Of a stretch of DNA of 64,000 nt, positions 7,040-15,293 are shown piece after piece; the stretch's first letter is position 1; the number at the start of each line of letters is the position of its first letter. Made by a program: the position numbers and the translations under genes. The notes beneath the pieces are model-generated. The model was not told the DNA's origin. It made no database searches and was given only the letters and a program-made list of their open reading frames with translations. The DNA is from Bacillus sp. OK048 (GTDB taxonomy: Bacteria > Bacillota > Bacilli > Bacillales > Cytobacillaceae). The stretch is from assembly GCF_900103525.1 (NCBI RefSeq), contig NZ_FNHN01000003.1, positions 248,001-312,000 of the forward strand. The letters run 5' to 3'.

Positions 7040-7327
7040 TTAGTATTTCTTTCTTAGAAAGAAAATTGTGCCACTATAAGAAATAAGAACGAGAGCAAGA
7101 AGGCAGGTTAAAGCAAAGGTATATTGAATTCCATTTAATGCGTTAAGAGCATTGACGAGGAAGATTATATTGTATCCAAGCAAGAAGGAGACAAATCCAA
7201 CCATTCCCGCCCTTCCTAAGATTTTATCACCTCTTTCGTCTTTTCCTTCTTGTTTCATAAAACGAATAACAAAAATGAAAGTAACAAGTCCCAAAAATGA
7301 AACAACAGAACCAATTAAGTTAAGCAT
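7040..7327 (-). CDS. Small integral membrane protein (DUF2178-like partner of XRE regulator)
   Basis: The protein has 95 residues and three or four hydrophobic segments: an N-terminal one (LNLIGSVVSFLGLVTFIFVI), a charged loop KQEGKDERGDKILGRA, then two to three more ending in IFFLRKKY. Small proteins of this layout (DUF2178-type) are regularly encoded directly after a short XRE regulator, as here (17-bp gap). ATG 7327 follows AGGAGGTG; a GTG three codons upstream overlaps that site. The physiological role of such pairs is unknown. Confidence 0.65.
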   Translation of the reverse strand: MLNLIGSVVSFLGLVTFIFVIRFMKQEGKDERGDKILGRAGMVGFVSFLLGYNIIFLVNALNALNGIQYTFALTCLLALVLISYSGTIFFLRKKY

Positions 7328-7344
7328 TAAAGACACCTCCTATT

Positions 7345-7557
7345 TTACAATTTATACTGAAAAACTTCGTGAATCTCTTTACCAAAAACAAGGGAGATTT
7401 CAAACGCCAAAATCAAAGAAGGGTTATAACGGTTTGCCTCTATGGATGCAATGGTTTGTCTGCTAACTCCAACTTGATTAGCCAATTCTTGTTGTGACAA
7501 CTTCTTTTCAGCCCTAAGAACGGGAAGGTTGTTAAATAGTTCACCGTTTTTATTCAT
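7345..7557 (-). CDS. XRE-family transcriptional regulator, 70 aa
   Basis: This is a minimal single-domain regulator. The helix-turn-helix is clear at about residues 18-45 (KKLSQQELANQVGVSRQTIA, then SIEANRYNPSLILA), and it ends with the usual VFGKEIHEVFQ helix. It is the first gene of a two-gene operon with the membrane protein at 7040. A 21-bp tandem direct repeat stands 34 bp upstream of the start and is a likely autoregulatory operator. Confidence 0.9.
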   Translation of the reverse strand: MNKNGELFNNLPVLRAEKKLSQQELANQVGVSRQTIASIEANRYNPSLILAFEISLVFGKEIHEVFQYKL

Positions 7558-7590
7558 TACATTTGTTCACCAACCATTCCTAATCCAATT

Positions 7591-7632
7591 TAATTGTAAT
7601 GTATTTTTAACTAATTGTAATATATTTTTAAC
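7591..7632 (-). promoter_or_regulatory. Tandem 21-bp direct repeat, probable operator/promoter of the XRE operon
   Basis: Two directly adjacent 21-bp units (TAATTGTAATGTATTTTTAAC and the same with one base changed) occupy 7591-7611 and 7612-7632. On the minus strand each contains TTACAATTA, and the inner copy gives a TACAAT -10-like hexamer. A period of 21 bp places both units on the same face of the helix, as expected for cooperative binding of a small XRE protein. The binding is inferred. Confidence 0.55.
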
Positions 7633-7849
7633 AGGTAGTCAAGACTTAAAGGATTATACAAAAGCAACAATCTTTTAGAAAACAGCCTAACGGAAATATC
7701 CATTTAATGAATAAGAAAATCAGTAAAACATTTGAAACTGTTTTAACATATGGATTAGCAAAGATACACAAACTCCTGTCACCTAACTAAAAGAGGTGCT
7801 AATTAGGGTGCTAATTACTTATAATTACACTAATTATCCCATTATATCA

Positions 7850-7899
7850 ACATAAATTAGCAGTCAAATTCATATGCGAATTCGACTGCTAATTTATGT
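7850..7899. repeat. 22-bp inverted repeat (strong hairpin)
   Basis: The arms ACATAAATTAGCAGTC... (7850-7871) and its near-perfect complement (7878-7899) differ at one position and enclose the six bases ATATGC. There is no long T-run directly after either arm, and no gene ends close by. Confidence 0.7.
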
Positions 7900-8313
7900 G
7901 TTATAAGACTTTTTGTACTCGAAAACAGAACCCGTTACCCGAAAGGACTATTTCCCGCAACAAATTTTGTTCCGGCAATTATCCATTCGCTACACTTTTG
8001 GTGATCACATTCTTAATTTATTAAATAGGAACAAACGCCCTGTATGTTTAAAAAAATATAAAAGACCGATTTAGAACCCTTCTCAATTTAGCTTAAGTAA
8101 TCTAATTGCTGTGAATAAATACCCTTAGTTTGAACAAACAAAAAAGAGTGAAAGTGTCCATTAAAACGTTTAAAATTTAGTGTTTTATTTTGTTTTTACG
8201 AACATATATTCCTTTCCTTTCTTATTTTTCTTAGAAATAGTGTCCAACTCACTTTATTAAATAAACTCAATGTTTTACTTGGTTTGTAAGTGTGGACATA
8301 TTTTAAGATAGCA

Positions 8314-8678
8314 TAAGCGAAGGATTCATTATGCAAAAGCTAGAAGGTGATGGACTTGCTTTTGTTCACGCAGGCGGGACGATTACAAAAAAAGAACTGT
8401 TACCTGGTCAAACATTAAGAGTTGATACTGGCTGTTTGGTGGCCATAACTAGTGGAGTAGATTATGATATTGAATTCGTAAAGGGAGTAAAAACAGCCCT
8501 ATTTGGCGGCGAAGGCTTGTTTTTTGCTACACTAAGAGGCCCTGGTTCCGTTTGGATTCAGTCCCTTCCATTTAGCAGACTTGCAAGTAGAGTCTTTGCT
8601 GCAGCACCACACCGAGGTGGCGGGAAAGATGAAGGCAGCATCGCTAGAGGAATTTTTGATATGTTCAATGGGGATTAA
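8314..8678 (+). pseudogene. 5'-truncated TIGR00266/AIM24-family gene
   Basis: The sequence encodes only the C-terminal half of this roughly 260-residue beta-sandwich family: [20 protein letters not shown], then [31 protein letters not shown] and [19 protein letters not shown], with the Gly-rich tail. Homology seems to begin at the GEG-FIM region around 8314, a few codons before the first ATG (8331). The N-terminal half is not found upstream in any frame. An 115-residue product from ATG 8331 is possible, but no proper ribosome binding site is present. I therefore call it a remnant of a family whose role is unknown. Confidence 0.75.
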
Positions 8679-8696
8679 CCAACTAATTGAAGTGTA

Positions 8697-8725
8697 GGCA
8701 AGATCTATACAGATCTTGCCTTTTT
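8697..8725 (+). terminator. Terminator after the AIM24 remnant
   Basis: GGCAAGATCT and AGATCTTGCC form a perfect 10-bp stem with a four-base loop, followed by five T residues. Confidence 0.9.
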
Positions 8726-8772
8726 AATATGCACTTCGATCATGCTTCAATTTCACCTGCATACTTTTTGAA

Positions 8773-10233
8773 CTATTCCAATTGTAGCTTGCTTAATTCC
8801 TGATTGGCTTGAACTCGTTTCAAGTTATAGGACTGCCATGGAATGGAATCAAAGTTAGCTGCGTTTTTTCGCTCTAATAAAATATTCTTTAATCCGGGAA
8901 GCTGAGCATTATCTTCATATAAATCAATTAAGCCAAGTACACCGGTGTACGATAAGCTGTTGAGATAATGAATATCGATTTTTCCTGTTTGTTCATAACG
9001 GTCTATATTCTTAGACACAATCATTTTCTCTACATCAATTACATTCATTAAAGTGTAGTAAAGTAATGAACTTATAAAATAAAAATGGAACAATGACAAT
9101 TTTTCAATCCATATTTTAATAAATGTATACATGAATATGACGACCAGAAAAATCATAAACGAGTGTGCCATGATTCTAATAAAAGAAAACCCATACGCAT
9201 CCTCATACATGCTTAACCGCATAAAAGCAGAACTTAATAACACAGCACTCGAAAGCACAAGAGCAGTTAGCAGGAACTGAATAAATCTTTTTATAAAACC
9301 CAAATTCCTATCCACAAAGGTTAAGACGATAATAGTGATCGAAAGATTGATTAATGTTACAAATAAAAGTTCAAAAAAACCTTTTCTAGCATATTCAGCA
9401 TACGTCAACTCTCCCTGCAGTGACCCGCTGAAAAAGTATTTAAATTGGACAATGGTAAAAAGGACATAGACGGCATTTATTAGCACCAGGACAGTGATGG
9501 TAATGATCGAATCCAATTTAAATGTCTGTTTATCACCATCACTAATAATTGCATTTAATTGTTTTTTCAAAAGAGTCTGCATGAGACCAAAAAAGGCAAA
9601 CGTATAAAACAAAACAACAACGATTCTAAATACTACTTCCCCATTAATTAACTGAAGCCACTGGGGAATTCCCCCTATTATTCGTTCAAATTGTGCATCT
9701 GCCGATATAAGTAATCCTAAAACCACAAATAACACAGGAACCGAAATTAATATTCCAATTGATATTTTTTTCCATACCTGAAGTTTACTTTCATCCATTC
9801 CCTGCCTTAGAAACTTCCCCACCTTAGATGTAAAGATAAAATTATACTTTAACGCAGCGGCTAATCTCGTGAACATATAAGTGATAAACACTGGCTTGTT
9901 CCAGCGAATACTTTTTTGACTGGTAATGGCCACAAGATGAAAGAATACAAGAGCTGGGATCACAAGAATATTCAAAGCAAAAAAGAATTGATTATCGTTC
10001 AAAAAATAGCTGGCTGCTAAGATCCAAATGCAGATGAGAAGTAGATAACCGAATCGCTGATGAGAAAAAGAAAATCCACGATAGCGGAAAAAAAATAAAG
10101 CGTAAAAAGCAGTAACAAACAAAAGGTAGGAAATGCCGATTTCTGCTCGAAAAAAGGCTTCCTCCGCAACGATTCCTAACAACATGCATAACATTAAAAA
10201 TATCCAATCAGACTTTCCTATTTTCATTTCCAT
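8773..10233 (-). CDS. DUF4173/DUF4153-type polytopic membrane protein
   Basis: The protein has about 486 residues and some 11-12 hydrophobic segments through residue 400, then a soluble tail (LNSLSYTGVLGLIDLYEDN). The arrangement of segments, the NxRxxAALKYNFIFTSKVG-like region and the C-terminal YTxxLxxDAxxLL-like pattern fit the DUF4173 family of Bacillus membrane proteins, whose function is not known. ATG 10233 follows AGAGGGATT; the frame extends upstream to 10269, but that part lies in the PadR-type operator. It is the third gene after padR and DUF1700, and has its own upstream operator. Confidence 0.75.
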   Translation of the reverse strand: MEMKIGKSDWIFLMLCMLLGIVAEEAFFRAEIGISYLLFVTAFYALFFFRYRGFSFSHQRFGYLLLICIWILAASYFLNDNQFFFALNILVIPALVFFHLVAITSQKSIRWNKPVFITYMFTRLAAALKYNFIFTSKVGKFLRQGMDESKLQVWKKISIGILISVPVLFVVLGLLISADAQFERIIGGIPQWLQLINGEVVFRIVVVLFYTFAFFGLMQTLLKKQLNAIISDGDKQTFKLDSIITITVLVLINAVYVLFTIVQFKYFFSGSLQGELTYAEYARKGFFELLFVTLINLSITIIVLTFVDRNLGFIKRFIQFLLTALVLSSAVLLSSAFMRLSMYEDAYGFSFIRIMAHSFMIFLVVIFMYTFIKIWIEKLSLFHFYFISSLLYYTLMNVIDVEKMIVSKNIDRYEQTGKIDIHYLNSLSYTGVLGLIDLYEDNAQLPGLKNILLERKNAANFDSIPWQSYNLKRVQANQELSKLQLE

Positions 10234-10250
10234 GACAATCCCTCTTTCAC

Positions 10251-10285
10251 ATAGAATTTCTATATACATAGAATTTCTATGTATA
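10251..10285 (-). promoter_or_regulatory. Palindromic PadR-type operator in front of the DUF4173 gene
   Basis: TATACATAGAA T TTCTATGTATA (10263-10285) is a perfect palindrome with 11-bp arms. A second, shorter palindrome ATAGAATTTCTAT (10251-10263) is fused to its left. The core TAGAA/TTCTA recurs upstream of padR at 11297-11312. It lies 18 bp upstream of the DUF4173 start. PadR proteins bind such ATGT-ending palindromes; binding here is inferred. Confidence 0.65.
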
Positions 10286-10302
10286 TAGGTAAAAAAAGCT
10301 GC

Positions 10303-10941
10303 TCATATCGATGCCTTCTTACCCCATCTAAATCCAAGCCAACTAATTGGATATAAGAGCATGGTAAAAAGGATACAAGCAAGTATAAACGTTCTCGTTA
10401 ATAATGGTTCGAACCAAGAATGAGGTATAATTTCAAAAACGGTTAGGATCATTAACAATAAATTTGGAATAAGCGAAAGTAAAAAAGTCTTATTTAGAAG
10501 TCTCCTTCCACCGTGTCCAAAACCTTTTCCAATTTCATAACCTAGTAACGCCCAAAAAAACATATAGATAAAGGCAATCAAGGTAGGGATAGCTGTTAAA
10601 TGGCTCCAAATAACTGTAAGCCACTTCCATTGAAAGACATTATGGAAATAAGTTAATAAGCTTCCTCCCCCAAAAAAAAGAATATTCATAATGATAAAAA
10701 GCCACTTCATATTACTTGGAGTCACAGAGAGCTCCTGTTTCCAGATTGCTACAATTTCCTCTGGAGCCCCCAATCTTAATCTAATGCGTTCTGTCATTTC
10801 TTTCTCATCTTTACAATCATATGATTCAATAAGAATTTCATCAATATGTGCTTCATACTCCATTAGAATACTTTTCTTATCTTGGTGATTTCCAAGCCCA
10901 TTATCCAGTTCTGCTAAAAATTTATTCTTCGGCCGTTCCAT
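10303..10941 (-). CDS. DUF1700 (HAAS domain) membrane protein
   Basis: The protein has 212 residues. An N-terminal soluble HAAS-type helical domain (residues 1-75: [40 protein letters not shown]) precedes four hydrophobic segments from residue 78 on. Such proteins are normally encoded beside a PadR regulator, as here, where the start overlaps the end of padR by 20 bp. The HAAS domain is thought to act with PadR in envelope-stress-type circuits. The exact role is unknown. Confidence 0.8.
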   Translation of the reverse strand: MERPKNKFLAELDNGLGNHQDKKSILMEYEAHIDEILIESYDCKDEKEMTERIRLRLGAPEEIVAIWKQELSVTPSNMKWLFIIMNILFFGGGSLLTYFHNVFQWKWLTVIWSHLTAIPTLIAFIYMFFWALLGYEIGKGFGHGGRRLLNKTFLLSLIPNLLLMILTVFEIIPHSWFEPLLTRTFILACILFTMLLYPISWLGFRWGKKASI

Positions 10942-11269
10942 GCTTTGATCTCCCTATAACCTTGTTCATCACCTTTACAAAATCCTGCCACTCACGGGTT
11001 TTTTCATTTAGTACTTCATTACCGGCTTCAGTAATTTTGTAATACTTGCGTGCCGGACCCTTCTCCTGCTCCTGCCAATAGAATTCAATATACTCTTGCT
11101 TTTCAAGCTTATGCAAGGCGGGGTATAGTGTTCCCTCTTTCACACTTAAGCCCTTATCGCTGCGCTGCTCTAATTCTTTAACCAACTCGTAACCGTACAT
11201 ATCTCTTTCATTTAATAATTGGAGTAAGATTAATGATGTGCTTCCTTTTACCAATTCACGATTAAACAT
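10922..11269 (-). CDS. PadR-family transcriptional regulator
   Basis: The protein has 115 residues with a classic PadR winged helix: [21 protein letters not shown], then [20 protein letters not shown], then the wing ([18 protein letters not shown]) and a C-terminal dimerisation helix. ATG 11269 follows TAGGTGAG. It heads the operon with DUF1700 and DUF4173 genes. A matching half-palindrome lies 27 bp upstream, which points to autorepression. Confidence 0.92.
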   Translation of the reverse strand: MFNRELVKGSTSLILLQLLNERDMYGYELVKELEQRSDKGLSVKEGTLYPALHKLEKQEYIEFYWQEQEKGPARKYYKITEAGNEVLNEKTREWQDFVKVMNKVIGRSKHGTAEE

Positions 11270-11296
11270 TTTCTCACCTACCTAGAATTATTAGGT

Positions 11297-11312
11297 ACAT
11301 AGAAATTCTACA
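11297..11312 (-). promoter_or_regulatory. PadR-type operator upstream of padR
   Basis: ACATAGAAATTCTACA contains the palindrome TAGAAATTCTA and shares ACATAGAA/TTCTA with the perfect operator at 10263-10285. It is less symmetrical, so weaker binding is expected. Confidence 0.55.
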
Positions 11313-11374
11313 CTATGCTCACGTATTTGTAAAATAAAAAAAGTGACGATTTTTAATCTCGCCACCACTATCGA

Positions 11375-11542
11375 CTATTTCTTTACTTTTTTCTGATTTT
11401 GAATAAATTCGTCACGTTCCCCGCCATCTGATAATTCCTCTGAAAACTCATGTTCACTTAGTTGGTCGAGTCCTTCATATGGCTTGATAGTTCTTGGCGG
11501 TATATTATTATTCGGTGCAGCCTGCTCATTCCATTTACTCAT
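11375..11542 (-). CDS. Small hydrophilic protein, 55 aa
   Basis: The product (MSKWNEQAAPNNNIPPRTIK...) is hydrophilic, proline- and asparagine-rich at the start and charged at the end. ATG 11542 has AGAGGTGAT eight bases upstream; an upstream ATG at 11560 overlaps that region. The composition resembles small Bacillus proteins made at sporulation, but I cannot assign a family. It is divergent from the zinc-finger gene at 11651. Confidence 0.55.
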   Translation of the reverse strand: MSKWNEQAAPNNNIPPRTIKPYEGLDQLSEHEFSEELSDGGERDEFIQNQKKVKK

Positions 11543-11650
11543 CACAATCACCTCTTGCATTTATTTTGCTAATCCTGCAAAAAATCATTCATCTGCATAA
11601 ATCTTCCAGTTTTTCATCATAATAAATAAAAAAAGAATGAGGTGAAAATA

Positions 11651-11857
11651 TTGGGATTAATAAACTCCTTTAACCAGTGGAGAGAAACAAGATACCAAAA
11701 TCATGTATCACACATGAAGAACCAAAACAAATGCCCTGATTGCTATGGGAGAGGTTTTACGGTTTATCCCTATAATGAATTTGCCTATTATAATTCAGTT
11801 GACTGTCCAGGCTGTCAAGGTAGCGGGGTATACTCTGATTGGGAACAAATGAAATAA
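11651..11857 (+). CDS. Small DnaJ-type zinc-finger protein, 68 aa
   Basis: Two CxxCxGxG motifs (CPDCYGRG near residue 29 and CPGCQGSG near residue 52) form one complete DnaJ-like zinc site, with an acidic C-terminus (YSDWEQMK). TTG 11651 is favoured because GAGGTG lies seven bases upstream; a GTG at 11642 lies inside that site. Proteins like this occur widely in Bacillus with no proven function. A terminator follows. Confidence 0.7.
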   Translation: MGLINSFNQWRETRYQNHVSHMKNQNKCPDCYGRGFTVYPYNEFAYYNSVDCPGCQGSGVYSDWEQMK

Positions 11858-11864
11858 TAAATAT

Positions 11865-11902
11865 ATCCCTTCATCTATTTTCTGGTGAAGGGATTTTTTT
11901 TT
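11865..11902 (+). terminator. Terminator after the zinc-finger gene
   Basis: ATCCCTTCATC pairs with GGTGAAGGGAT, followed by nine T residues. Confidence 0.9.
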
Positions 11903-12026
11903 CACAAAAATGTAGAAAGGTAATCGTAATTTTGCTATAATTTCAGAATATTCTTTTTGAATACGAATGATTGTATAAATAAACAAACTTTATTATTAAG
12001 TATTTAACTGGAGGGTTTTTGATTAT

Positions 12027-13040
12027 ATGCTGAATTCACTATCAACAAAAACGAGTTACCTTTCCAAATTAAACCTATTACAAACAGAAGTTGCAATAAA
12101 ACAAACGAAAGATTACTTTGAAAATTCCTTAGCGGAGAAGTTAAATTTAACGCGAGTGTCCGCTCCAATCCTTTTAAAATCTGGAAAAGGCTTAAATGAT
12201 GACCTAAACGGTGTAGAAAGAATGGTTTCCTTTGAGGCGTTGGATATTAAGAACGCCAATATTGAAATCGTTCAATCTTTGGCAAAATGGAAAAGGATGG
12301 CATTAGCAAGATATGGTTTTGCACTTGGGGAAGGACTTTACACAGATATGAATGCGATAAGAAGAGATGAAGTTCTTGATCACTTGCATTCAATCTATGT
12401 AGATCAGTGGGATTGGGAAAAAATCATTTCAAAAGAACAGAGGAATGAAGGTACTTTAGTATCCGAGGTTCAAAAAATTTATCAAGTTTTTAAAGACACA
12501 GAAAATCATTTATTCGAGCTCTATCCAACATTGGAACCAGTCCTGCCTGATACCATTCATTTTATAACTAGTCAAGAACTTGAGACCTTATATCCAGATG
12601 ATTCATCAAAGCAAAGAGAAGATAAAATTGCTAAAAAATATGGTGCAGTGTTCATTATGCAAATTGGTTGGGAGTTACTCTCTGGTGAAAGGCATGATGG
12701 TCGCTCACCCGATTATGATGATTGGACATTAAATGGTGATATCATTTTCTATTATCCTTCTTTGGATCAATCCATTGAGGTATCCTCGATGGGAATTCGG
12801 GTAGACGAAGTTGCCTTATTGAAGCAATTAACACATTCAAAAAAAGTGGAAAGGTCCGCCTTAGAATACCATCAAGCCATTCTCAATTCTGAGCTTCCGT
12901 ATACAATTGGCGGAGGTATTGGACAATCAAGAATATGTATGTTTTTTCTTAAAAAAGTTCATATTGGTGAAGTTCAAGTTTCGGTATGGAATGATGAAAC
13001 TATTGAAAACTGTAGCAAAGCAAATATTACTCTTCTTTAA
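12027..13040 (+). CDS. asnA: Aspartate-ammonia ligase (asparagine synthetase A)
   Basis: The product makes asparagine from aspartate, ammonia and ATP (giving AMP and PPi). It has 337 residues against about 330 in E. coli, and shows the class II aminoacyl-tRNA-synthetase-like fold signatures: RVSAPILLKSGKGLNDDLNG, ALARYGFALGEGLYTDMNAIRRDE, and the late GGGIGQSRICMFFL motif 3. The start ATG follows GGAGGG. A TATAAT at 11936-11941 is a likely -10 box. No T-box leader is present, so control by tRNA-Asn is unlikely. It is a single-gene unit or is followed by the small gene at 13123. Confidence 0.96.
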   Translation: MLNSLSTKTSYLSKLNLLQTEVAIKQTKDYFENSLAEKLNLTRVSAPILLKSGKGLNDDLNGVERMVSFEALDIKNANIEIVQSLAKWKRMALARYGFALGEGLYTDMNAIRRDEVLDHLHSIYVDQWDWEKIISKEQRNEGTLVSEVQKIYQVFKDTENHLFELYPTLEPVLPDTIHFITSQELETLYPDDSSKQREDKIAKKYGAVFIMQIGWELLSGERHDGRSPDYDDWTLNGDIIFYYPSLDQSIEVSSMGIRVDEVALLKQLTHSKKVERSALEYHQAILNSELPYTIGGGIGQSRICMFFLKKVHIGEVQVSVWNDETIENCSKANITLL

Positions 13041-13122
13041 GTTTTAGTATCTAGAATATATAACAGTCTTCTGGGGATTTATAAAGATATGTATGCTTTA
13101 TATAACTCTGGGGGTGCTAATA

Positions 13123-13461
13123 ATGTCTGTATTTGTTCATCAGACGTTTATTATTAAACAGGATAAATTTAAAGAAGCGATCGACAACTTAAGAGAAATA
13201 AAAAAATTTAGGAATGAAAATTACAACCATCATGTTGAGATACTAACCCCTATTTCAGGCGAAGATCATACTTATGCGCTGTTTACATCATACGATGGTT
13301 TAGGAGAAATGGAGTTAGAAAACAAAAGGCTTTTTGACGATGAGGAATATTTAGAACTTATAGGTCCCTTTTTTCTTGAAAACATCAAAGAAGGCAGTAT
13401 GTACACGCAATTATACAGGGGATTAAGCGATAAAAAAGCTGATAAAAAAAATGATAAATAA
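13123..13461 (+). CDS. Small ferredoxin-fold (ABM-like) protein, 112 aa
   Basis: The pattern of alternating strands and helices (VFVHQTFIIKQDKFKEAIDN, HHVEILTPISGEDHTYALFT, FFLENIKEGSMYTQLYR) suggests a dimeric alpha/beta barrel of the antibiotic-biosynthesis-monooxygenase/NIPSNAP kind. I cannot name the family. ATG 13123 follows GGGGGTG; an upstream ATG at 13093 lacks a site. The tail is lysine-rich. It lies 80 bp after asnA and is followed by a terminator. Confidence 0.65.
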   Translation: MSVFVHQTFIIKQDKFKEAIDNLREIKKFRNENYNHHVEILTPISGEDHTYALFTSYDGLGEMELENKRLFDDEEYLELIGPFFLENIKEGSMYTQLYRGLSDKKADKKNDK

Positions 13462-13504
13462 TCTATAACGAAAACCGCTAGCGGACTTTTCTATTGGTTT
13501 TAAA

Positions 13505-13536
13505 AAAGGGTGCCCTTTTACTTAGGCACCCTTTCT
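13505..13536 (+). terminator. Terminator after the 13123 gene
   Basis: AAAGGGTGCC and GGCACCCTTT form a perfect 10-bp stem with a ten-base loop; a short T-rich end follows. Confidence 0.8.
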
Positions 13537-13615
13537 AACGTTTTGTCGAACAATTAAAGTGATGGAGATATTATTCGAAATTCATTTAAAGAATTTCATT
13601 CTGTTTCGGTGAATT

Positions 13616-13657
13616 AAAAAACTAGCGAACAGCTGGAGACTGTTCGCTAGTTTTAAA
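13616..13657 (-). terminator. Terminator of aspA (bidirectional form)
   Basis: ACTAGCGAACAG pairs perfectly with CTGTTCGCTAGT across a seven-base loop. It is flanked by A and T runs, so it can act on either strand. It lies 20 bp past the aspA stop. Confidence 0.85.
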
Positions 13658-13669
13658 ACCTGAAATCAC

Positions 13670-15091
13670 CTAATCTTTGTCGAGAAGTTCTTCTCCTGCA
13701 ATTCCTGGCTCGGTCATTTCATATACATTCAAGATAATGTCTAATTCCTCTTCTGTTAATACATCGTACTGTAAACATAATTCACGAACGGATTTTCCAG
13801 TTAAGGTTGCCTCTCTGGCAATTCTTGCAGCAACCTCGTATCCAAGATGCGGATTTACTGCTGTAATAATTCCAACACTTTTATCTACATATTCTTTTAA
13901 GCGTTCTTCGTTTGCCTCAATGCCAGCCAAACAATGATCAGTAAAGACACGGAACCCGTTATTCATAATACTAATGGACTGAAGCAAATTAAAGACTAAA
14001 ACAGGCTCCATCACATTTAATTCTAGTTGACCAGCTTCAGAAGCAAGACAAATGGTATGATCATTTCCAATTACCTGGAAGGCAATTTGATTAATAAGCT
14101 CTGGCATAACTGGATTTACTTTTCCAGGCATGATCGAAGAACCTGGCTGACGAGCAGGAAGACGGATTTCACCGAGACCAGCACGAGGACCAGAAGCCAT
14201 TAAGCGCAGGTCGTTCGCTATTTTCGACATATTCATCATACAAACCTTCAATGCAGCGGAAACTTCAGTATACGCATCCGTATTTTGAGTGGCATCCACT
14301 AGGTGCTCAGCATTTACAAGTGGAAATCCGCTGATTTCAGCAAGTTGTTTTACTACATCTTTAATATATTTAGGGTCGGCATTTAAACCAGTTCCCACAG
14401 CTGTAGCACCCATATTTACTTCTAATAAATGCTCTCTTGTATGCTTTATTCGATTAATATCACGCGTCAGGACCCTTGAGTATGCTTCAAATTCTTGTCC
14501 AAGCCGAATAGGTACTGCATCTTGAAGATGAGTCCGCCCCATCTTAATTACTTTTTCAAACTGATCTGCTTTTTGTTTAAACATCTTTTGCATTTCTTCC
14601 ATGGTTACTAATAATTTTTCTAAAAGAGTGAGCGTTGCAATATGTATAGCTGTTGGGAACACATCATTCGTCGATTGGGACATATTTACATGAGTGTTTG
14701 GACTTAAATGGAAGTAATCGCCTTTTGGGTGACCAAGCATTTCAAGACCACGGTTCGCAATTACTTCATTGACATTCATGTTCATAGAGGTTCCTGCCCC
14801 ACCTTGAATGGGGTCAACGATAAATTGATCATTCCACTTTCCATCAATGATCTCATCTGCCGCGGTAATAATGACATTAGCAAGATCTTTATATAATCGA
14901 GTGGTATTCATATTAGCAATAGCTGCTGCTTTTTTTACCATTGCCAAAGCTTTAATTAATGAATCATGAATACGATATCCGGTAATCGGAAAATTCTCTA
15001 CTGCTCTTATTGTTTGTATCCCATAATAGGCTTCAACCGGAATCTCCTTCTGTCCTAAGAAATCCTTCTCAATTCTTTTTTCAGCTGCCAT
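13670..15091 (-). CDS. aspA: Aspartate ammonia-lyase
   Basis: The product deaminates L-aspartate to fumarate and ammonia. It has 473 residues and belongs to the fumarase/aspartase superfamily. The signature GSSIMPGKVNP lies near residue 322, and the substrate-binding STNDVFPT and GRTHLQDAVP motifs are intact. ATG 15091 follows AGGGGATT; an upstream ATG in frame has no site. The Bacillus name ansB also fits, but no asparaginase gene (ansA) accompanies it. It lies near asnA in convergent orientation. Confidence 0.95.
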   Translation of the reverse strand: MAAEKRIEKDFLGQKEIPVEAYYGIQTIRAVENFPITGYRIHDSLIKALAMVKKAAAIANMNTTRLYKDLANVIITAADEIIDGKWNDQFIVDPIQGGAGTSMNMNVNEVIANRGLEMLGHPKGDYFHLSPNTHVNMSQSTNDVFPTAIHIATLTLLEKLLVTMEEMQKMFKQKADQFEKVIKMGRTHLQDAVPIRLGQEFEAYSRVLTRDINRIKHTREHLLEVNMGATAVGTGLNADPKYIKDVVKQLAEISGFPLVNAEHLVDATQNTDAYTEVSAALKVCMMNMSKIANDLRLMASGPRAGLGEIRLPARQPGSSIMPGKVNPVMPELINQIAFQVIGNDHTICLASEAGQLELNVMEPVLVFNLLQSISIMNNGFRVFTDHCLAGIEANEERLKEYVDKSVGIITAVNPHLGYEVAARIAREATLTGKSVRELCLQYDVLTEEELDIILNVYEMTEPGIAGEELLDKD

Positions 15092-15211
15092 TAGAATCCC
15101 CTTTTCTAAAATCATTCAACTTTACTGGTACTAACTTGATAAAATAACATCATTAGATACCCTTCTAATAATAACATGCCTAGATTGTTTTTAAAGTGTT
15201 TAGTATCTTAA

Positions 15212-15249
15212 TAAAACAAATAAACCCATCTCCAATAGACAGGTTTATT
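15212..15249 (-). terminator. Terminator of the YitT-family gene
   Basis: AATAAACC pairs with GGTTTATT across a 15-base loop. The minus strand continues with a T-rich tract. It lies about 45 bp past the stop. Confidence 0.6.
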
Positions 15250-15293
15250 CTTAAAGCTACTATCCCTTCAAAATTCTGTTCCATGGAAATGGA

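Larger units (their letters stand above)
7558..8330. other. Gene-poor 770-bp region
   Basis: It holds the XRE operator (7591-7632), short tandem GGTGCTAATTA-like units around 7795-7816, a strong hairpin (7850-7899), and AT-rich sequence with GTGTCCA motifs near 8155, 8240 and 8292. I see no credible ORF. The truncated AIM24 gene begins abruptly at its right end, so part of this may be the scar of an insertion or deletion. Confidence 0.5.

Noticed and set aside
10234..10269. N-terminal extension of the DUF4173 protein by twelve residues
   Set aside because: The extension is encoded by the palindromic operator and has no ribosome binding site.
11900..12026. T-box or other riboswitch leader before asnA
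   Set aside because: The leader is only about 80 bases from the likely promoter and lacks the T-box sequence and antiterminator layout.
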